NCBI RefSeq assembly: GCF_009363095.1
Contig: NZ_CP045295.1
Span: 5,361,001 to 5,425,000, forward strand
Direction of reading: 5' to 3'
From: Paenibacillus cellulositrophicus
GTDB lineage: Bacteria; Bacillota; Bacilli; Paenibacillales; Paenibacillaceae
Length of the DNA: 64,000 bases
The position numbers and the translations under genes are program-made. Below are positions 60,146 through 64,000 of the stretch, piece by piece (position 1 is the first letter of the stretch; every line of letters begins with the position of its first letter). The notes under the pieces are model-generated. The model worked only from the letters and a program-made list of their open reading frames with translations, made no database searches and was not told the DNA's origin.

Positions 60146-60162
60146 TTTGACTTTCTTTGACC
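60146..60162 (-). promoter_or_regulatory. CtsR operator of clpE
   Basis: On the minus strand GGTCAAAGAAAGTCAAA, an exact match to the CtsR heptad repeat consensus (GGTCAAANANRGTCAAA), beginning 3 bases after the -10 box. Confidence 0.95.
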
Positions 60163-60164
60163 TT

Positions 60165-60192
60165 ATTATACCTCACTTGGAACACATGTCAA
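60165..60192 (-). promoter_or_regulatory. clpE promoter
   Basis: On the minus strand TTGACA (60192-60187), a 16-base spacer and TATAAT (60170-60165). The leader to the start at 59926 is about 230 bases. Confidence 0.85.
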
Positions 60193-60390
60193 CAGGTTTT
60201 CAGTTATTTTTCGTAAGTATATAGAAAAAGGTTTGAGAGAATGAACGGTTCGGCGCTTTGGCTTGCTTGAGGCGAAAAAAGCGGCTGGAAGGCAGAAGAA
60301 AAACGTCTATCGATTACATTCGAAGAGTGTGGCACATTTAGCGGATACTTTTTTTGCGATATAACCGAGGCCCGGGTCTCCCGAAGCATG
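60193..60390. other. Intergenic region between clpE and the double-HTH gene
   Basis: No gene seen. A/T-rich, with no strong hairpin other than the terminator at 60391. Confidence 0.5.
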
Positions 60391-60432
60391 AAAAAAGCCC
60401 TGCCGTCCGGAATGTCTCCGTAACAGCAGGGC
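60391..60432 (-). terminator. Terminator of the double-HTH gene
   Basis: GCCCTGC (60397-60403) pairs with GCAGGGC (60426-60432); six T follow on the minus strand (60396-60391). Confidence 0.85.
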
Positions 60433-60471
60433 GTACCTTGTATGATCAATGCGGTGAATAAGCCAAAAGTG

Positions 60472-61065
60472 TCATGATTCCTCGTCCTGCAATATGCAGT
60501 CGGCAAACAAAATGAATTTCGGAATGCGGAAAAATTGTTCCGCCCGGTCCTGGAAGCTGGCTGACGGCAGCGTCCCTTGGTGCAGCCATTTCCGGAACGT
60601 TCCCGGATGGATGTCCATCCATTCGCTGACGTCGCTGACGGACAGGTCGTGAACCATGCACAGCCCCGTTAGTATTTTGTTGCTGACAGGCGACCGGGTC
60701 AGCGTCCGGCGCATGAAGCGCGAAGAGGATGGCTGACAGATGATCGGGCTTGTAGATGTGACGGTATGATTAAACAGAATGTGATGCGGATAGCCCAGGT
60801 ATTGGCATACCTTGTCCAAATTCTTTTTTCCCGGGATCCGTCCTTCATATACCCAGGCGCTCACGCTCCGGGAAGAAACCGAAATGTCTTCAGCCAGCTG
60901 CGACAGCTTGATATCGTTGGCCATCAGGACAGCCAGCAGCACGCGGTTGCGGATTTGGCAGCGGGATGGCTTGCGAAAGCGTTTGACGCGGATTCCTTTT
61001 CCTAAGTATTTGCGATTGATCAGAGACCACGCCTGAATGGAATGCGGTTCTTGTTGTTTAGGCAT
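60472..61065 (-). CDS. Double helix-turn-helix protein (two XRE-like domains)
   Basis: A 197-aa protein with a basic N-terminus and two HTH modules. The first (about 38-98) has NRVLLAVLMANDIKLSQLAEDISVSSRSVSAWVYEGRIPGKKNLDKVCQYLGYPHHILF. The second (about 130-188) has NKILTGLCMVHDLSVSDVSEWMDIHPGTFRKWLHQGTLPSASFQDRAEQFFRIPKFILF. The two align with each other in the turn and in the G-x-(I/L)-P plus closing L-F positions, suggesting duplication. It should bind an asymmetric or direct-repeat site as a monomer. GGAGG precedes the ATG; target unknown. Confidence 0.75.
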   Translation of the reverse strand: MPKQQEPHSIQAWSLINRKYLGKGIRVKRFRKPSRCQIRNRVLLAVLMANDIKLSQLAEDISVSSRSVSAWVYEGRIPGKKNLDKVCQYLGYPHHILFNHTVTSTSPIICQPSSSRFMRRTLTRSPVSNKILTGLCMVHDLSVSDVSEWMDIHPGTFRKWLHQGTLPSASFQDRAEQFFRIPKFILFADCILQDEES

Positions 61066-61274
61066 ATTTCCTCCGATGATTTTTCTTAAAATTCTACAAT
61101 AGTTTCGGCTACGTTTTCAATAGTGCTATCGCCTGTTTCTGCAAGGTCCCGGTTTTCAGCCGAATGACCCGGGAATTTACGGTATCCCGTTGTCAAGTGA
61201 ATAATAGGAACTATTTTTTCACTTCAACCCCAAAATGCTTCCAATTCAGTCATCAAACTGTTACCGAATTGAAA
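61066..61274. other. Divergent intergenic region
   Basis: Between the double-HTH gene and the deacetylase promoter. AGTGAA-TAATAGGAACTATT-TTTTCACT (about 61196-61222) is an interrupted inverted repeat and could be an operator for the double-HTH protein. Confidence 0.4.
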
Positions 61275-61303
61275 TTGAACTCGCCAGCCGGGAAGGGTAC
61301 AAT
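61275..61303 (+). promoter_or_regulatory. Promoter of the polysaccharide deacetylase gene
   Basis: TTGAAC (61275-61280), 17 bases and TACAAT (61298-61303), 75 bases before the ATG. Confidence 0.65.
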
Positions 61304-61378
61304 GCAAGGGTGCTAGATTACTAGATTCGCGTATCTACGACATCTTAGCCAAATCCGAGAGAAAAAGGTTGGTAGATT

Positions 61379-62539
61379 ATGTTGAAAAAGAAGTTGCACT
61401 ACTCGAAATGGCTTTTATCATTCCTGCTTATTTTTGGCACCGTCCTTTCGGCAGAAGGAGGGCTGGCTACGGCCGCAGGCAGCACGGCGTCCTCTGTCAA
61501 GGCTTCTGTCTTTGTCGCTGTTAATGACAAACTGATCACTTACGACCAGCCCCAGCCGCTTATACATAACGGTACATTGTTTGTACCCGTCGCCTCTACG
61601 GTTTCCCAAATGAATGCGTCGGCGAAGTACGCCGCAGGCAAGCTGACCATTTCGCGCGGAAAGCAGGCACTTGTCCTGACGGTTCCCGGGAAGGACGCCA
61701 TTCTGAGAAACGGAAGAACGCTCGTCTCCCTGCGGAAGCTGACCGACAAGTTCGGCTACCAAATTTCCTACAACGCTGCCCAGTCGCTGTACCGTGCGGT
61801 GAACAGTTCCGCCTCCTTGACGGACCATCAGCTGGCGCTGAAATACAGCACGTATATCAAGGAACATAAGAAGACGGCTGTCCAGAAGCCTTCCACGGGG
61901 AACGGTACGACGGCGCAGCAGGGCAGCAAAGTGATCTACATTACGTTCGACGACGGTCCGAATGCAGGTACGACCCGTCTGCTCGACGTGCTGGACCGCA
62001 ATCAGGTGAAGGCGACCTTCTTTATGCTGGGAAATAACATCGCTTCCCATCCATCCGCGGTCCGCAGGATCGTGAAGGAAGGGCATGGGGCCGGCCTGCA
62101 CGGCATGAGCCACCAGAAAAATACGTTCTACGCATCGCCTTCGTCCGCGCTTGGTGAGATGAACACGGATAACGACAAGCTGCACTCCGCCGCCGGCGTT
62201 TACACCAAAATGATCCGCCCGCCTTATGGAAGCAAGCCGTATTTTACTCAGAGCTACCGGGATTTGACGGCTTCGTACGGCTACCATCTGTGGGATTGGA
62301 ACATCGATTCGGACGACTGGCGCTACAAGAGCAATCCGCAGACGATTTATAACAACGTGCTGAGAGATGTGAAGGCGATGAAGAAGAGAGGGGTTACCCC
62401 GATCGTGCTCTTCCATGACCAGACGGCGACCACGTCGATTCTGGACAAGCTGATCAAAGCGCTGAAAGCCGAAGGTTACACGTTCAAGCCGCTGACCAAC
62501 AGCACGCCGCCGGTCAACTTCTGGAACGACAAACGGTAA
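61379..62539 (+). CDS. Secreted polysaccharide deacetylase with stalk domain
   Basis: A 386-aa exported enzyme. The signal peptide covers about residues 1-33. Residues 43-140 form a copper-amine-oxidase N-terminal-like stalk domain (NDKLITYDQPQPLIHNGTLFVPVASTVSQM; ILRNGRTLVSLRKLTDKFGYQISYN), common in Paenibacillus envelope proteins. A linker leads to the NodB domain (186-375) with TFDDGP (189-194), His241-x3-His245, RPPYG and WDWNIDSDDW. It probably deacetylates peptidoglycan or chitin-like polymer at the wall using a divalent metal. Confidence 0.92.
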   Translation: MLKKKLHYSKWLLSFLLIFGTVLSAEGGLATAAGSTASSVKASVFVAVNDKLITYDQPQPLIHNGTLFVPVASTVSQMNASAKYAAGKLTISRGKQALVLTVPGKDAILRNGRTLVSLRKLTDKFGYQISYNAAQSLYRAVNSSASLTDHQLALKYSTYIKEHKKTAVQKPSTGNGTTAQQGSKVIYITFDDGPNAGTTRLLDVLDRNQVKATFFMLGNNIASHPSAVRRIVKEGHGAGLHGMSHQKNTFYASPSSALGEMNTDNDKLHSAAGVYTKMIRPPYGSKPYFTQSYRDLTASYGYHLWDWNIDSDDWRYKSNPQTIYNNVLRDVKAMKKRGVTPIVLFHDQTATTSILDKLIKALKAEGYTFKPLTNSTPPVNFWNDKR

Positions 62540-62655
62540 GACCAATCGCCCTGCAAATCTATGAAATAGGCCCGTGATGGAAGATATCCGGCTGCGCAGA
62601 TTCCTCTCTCCTTTCATACTCATATAAGAGATGGTAGGAAAGGAGGGGCTGTGAG

Positions 62656-63072
62656 ATGAATTATCTGGCTGTTAACGGCATCAGTGCGGTCGCCGGCGGA
62701 ATTCTTACCGTTGTATTGGGAGGATGGGATCAGCTGCTTACGGTGTTTCTGATCACCATACTCATCGACTATGCAACAGGGGTTCTGGCCTCCATCAAGG
62801 AAGGATCCGGCTTGGACAGCCAGGTTGGATTCTGGGGTCTTACCCGGAAAGCGCTGATGCTGCTCGTTATCGTCCTTGCGCACCAGATGGACGTGCTGAT
62901 CGGCAGCGGGAGCGACGTCATCAAGACGGGGGCGATCTATTTTTACATGTCCAACGAACTCATATCGATTACCGAAAATTACGGACGGCTTGGCCTGCCC
63001 CTGCCGGATAAAATCCGCCAGCTCATCGCCGTTTTGCGAAATAAAGACAAAGGTGACGGTCCCGATCTGTGA
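62656..63072 (+). CDS. Phage_holin_4_1-type holin family protein
   Basis: A 138-aa membrane protein with about three to four segments: NYLAVNGISAVAGGILTVVLGGWDQLLTVFLITILIDYATGVLASI and GLTRKALMLLVIVLAHQMDVLIGSG, then AIYFYMSNELISITENYGRLGLPLPDKIRQLIAVLR. This is the TcdE/toxin-secretion and phage-lysis holin family. GAAAGGAGG precedes the ATG. No endolysin or phage gene is nearby, so a housekeeping role in protein release or membrane permeability is more likely than lysis. Confidence 0.88.
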   Translation: MNYLAVNGISAVAGGILTVVLGGWDQLLTVFLITILIDYATGVLASIKEGSGLDSQVGFWGLTRKALMLLVIVLAHQMDVLIGSGSDVIKTGAIYFYMSNELISITENYGRLGLPLPDKIRQLIAVLRNKDKGDGPDL

Positions 63073-63160
63073 CGGTTCTTCATGTTTCCTTTCCCTGAGG
63101 GGGAGGATATGGTATATTTTTCTCAGTACACTTTTCGAATGGGACAAGGAGCATGATACC

Positions 63161-63448
63161 ATGATTAAGCATATCGTCTTCTTTAAATTAAAGGACAGAT
63201 CACCGGAAAGTATTGAACGCACCGCCGCGGTCCTCCGCAATATGGAGGGGAAGATTCCGCAGCTCGTGTCGATTGAGGTTGGACTCGACGTCATCCATTC
63301 GGAACGTTCTTTTGATATCGCGCTGGTGACGGAGCTTGCATCGCTGGAAGATTTGCAGGCTTACCAGGTTCATCCTGAGCACCAGATCGTGATCCGCCAC
63401 ATCAACGAAGTGAAAGACGTATCCGTGAGTGTGGACTACGAATTCTAA
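63161..63448 (+). CDS. Dabb family (stress-responsive A/B barrel) protein
   Basis: A 95-aa protein: MIKHIVFFKLKDRSPESIERTAAVLRNMEGKIPQLVSIEVGLDVIHSERSFDIALVTELASLEDLQAYQVHPEHQIVIRHI is a complete Dabb domain with the FKLK and QAYQVHPEH signatures. It is a dimeric alpha/beta barrel of unknown substrate. AAGGAG is 9 bases before the ATG at 63161; the longer frame from 62990 runs through the holin gene. Confidence 0.9.
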   Translation: MIKHIVFFKLKDRSPESIERTAAVLRNMEGKIPQLVSIEVGLDVIHSERSFDIALVTELASLEDLQAYQVHPEHQIVIRHINEVKDVSVSVDYEF

Positions 63449-63467
63449 AGAATAGGAAGAATGGGAC

Positions 63468-63578
63468 ATGAGCGATTTAGAATATCCAATGGAGACCTTA
63501 TTCCTGCTCATCGTATTTATTGCGGCCTTGTTTGTCATGTTATTCTGGCTGAAGCGCCGCGGAAAACGGGACAAGTAA
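63468..63578 (+). CDS. Small single-pass membrane protein (36 aa)
   Basis: A short frame: MSDLEYPMETLFLLIVFI, then AALFVMLFWLKRRGKRDK, ending TAA at 63576-63578. It has an acidic N-terminus, one membrane helix of about 18 residues and a basic tail, so the tail should face the cytosol. AGGAAG lies about 10 bases before the ATG. It fits snugly between the Dabb and yutE-like genes in the same direction. Function unknown. Confidence 0.6.
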   Translation: MSDLEYPMETLFLLIVFIAALFVMLFWLKRRGKRDK

Positions 63579-63604
63579 ATTTCCAACATCATGGAGGTAA
63601 GGCC

Positions 63605-64000
63605 GTGTATTACGTGAACCAGGAACAAATTCAGCGGCGTCTGGAAGCGATTCCGGACATCGTGGAAGCATTGAAGCAGGTTGCCGGGAATTGGGATGGC
63701 GGGATCGTGTCCGGTTTCGTTCAGGAACGGGCGCTGCATTTGGCCATCGAGGTTGTAACCGATGTCGGCAGCTACTTAATTGATGGATTTATTATGCGCG
63801 ACGCAAGCAGCTACGAGGATATCGTAGAAATTACGCATGAGGAGCGCGTGTTTGACGATGAAGTGTTTGCCGTGCTGGCGGAGCTCGTCAGTCTCCGCAA
63901 ACCGTTGGTGCAGGAATATTACGCATGGGACCGGAGAAGCCTGCACAAGCTGACGCCGGTTTTGCCGGACATTCTCGAACAGTTTTCCGTGCAGGTGCGT
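63605..64000 (+). CDS. DUF86/HepT-like protein, YutE-like (3' partial)
   Basis: The frame runs off the right edge; 132 codons are visible from GTG at 63605, with GGAGG at 63593-63597. MYYVNQEQIQRRLEAIPDIVEALKQ, then ERALHLAIEVVTDVGSYLIDGFIMRDASSYEDIVEI and LVSLRKPLVQEYYAWDRRSLHKLTPVLPDIL match Bacillus YutE over this length. DUF86 proteins include HepT RNase toxins, but the YutE branch is usually a lone chromosomal gene. No MntA-type nucleotidyltransferase is seen beside it within the window. Confidence 0.85.
   Translation, partial: MYYVNQEQIQRRLEAIPDIVEALKQVAGNWDGGIVSGFVQERALHLAIEVVTDVGSYLIDGFIMRDASSYEDIVEITHEERVFDDEVFAVLAELVSLRKPLVQEYYAWDRRSLHKLTPVLPDILEQFSVQVR

Noticed and set aside
62656..63072. 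Prophage indicated by the holin
   Set aside because: No capsid, tail, integrase, endolysin or attachment repeats nearby; a lone holin-family gene is not evidence of a prophage.
63605..64000. HepT/MntA toxin-antitoxin pair
   Set aside because: The sequence tracks the chromosomal YutE branch, and no nucleotidyltransferase gene lies upstream; the downstream side is outside the window.

Overview
The window reads as a chromosomal segment of a Paenibacillus-like firmicute. The GC content is fairly high, SD sequences are strong (AGGAGG types), and TTG and GTG starts are frequent. The controls are Gram-positive: a CtsR box before clpE, MntR boxes before a manganese ABC operon, cre-like sites, a ydaO-type c-di-AMP riboswitch pair, an LtaS-family synthase and a YutE-like DUF86 gene. 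I see no transposase, integrase, CRISPR array, rRNA operon or prophage; the only phage-type gene is one stand-alone holin. The species assignment is an inference.

Layout. 1-2.3 kb: end of a DUF6220 membrane gene, a LysR regulator and a DUF2935 protein. 2.4-8.8 kb: a catabolic cluster with two Gfo/Idh/MocA oxidoreductases, two sugar-phosphate isomerase/epimerase-like TIM barrels, an AraC regulator and a MATE transporter. 8.8-11.5 kb: an unrecognised reverse-strand gene, then two consecutive c-di-AMP riboswitches, each with its own terminator, ahead of an alpha/beta hydrolase. 11.5-22 kb: small metabolic and regulatory genes (DHRS1-like SDR, CsaA, DinB-like, LysR/CynX-type MFS, VOC, GNAT, a THUMP methyltransferase behind an attenuator-like leader with a 14-codon ORF, LysR/O-methyltransferase, TetR, SDR). 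22-31.4 kb: a secreted propeller protein, MerR/MFS, MarR/TIM-barrel, HxlR, MerR-TipAS, and a GntR-ABC (YtrABC-like) operon.

31.6-39.2 kb: a LacI-controlled uptake and phosphorolysis operon (lipoprotein, two permeases, GH65 phosphorylase) with matching palindromic operators before the regulator and the operon. 39.3-44.4 kb: tRNA-Leu(CAG), AraC/MFS, TetR/MATE with a repeated operator, tRNA-Pro(CGG). 44.5-50.9 kb: an LtaS-like synthase with a repeat-encoded tail, the mntABC-type operon and a LysR regulator. 51-54.8 kb: pstSCAB. 55-57.4 kb: a MerR-MFS-UspA operon. 57.7-60.2 kb: clpE. 60.4-64 kb: a double-HTH regulator, a polysaccharide deacetylase with a stalk domain, a holin, a Dabb protein, a 36-aa membrane protein and the start of a yutE-like gene cut by the window end.

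The points most worth a second look are the tandem riboswitches with an unexpected target, the leader-peptide attenuator, the MerR-MFS-UspA operon with a duplicated palindrome over an SD, and the LtaS tail built from 12-bp repeats.
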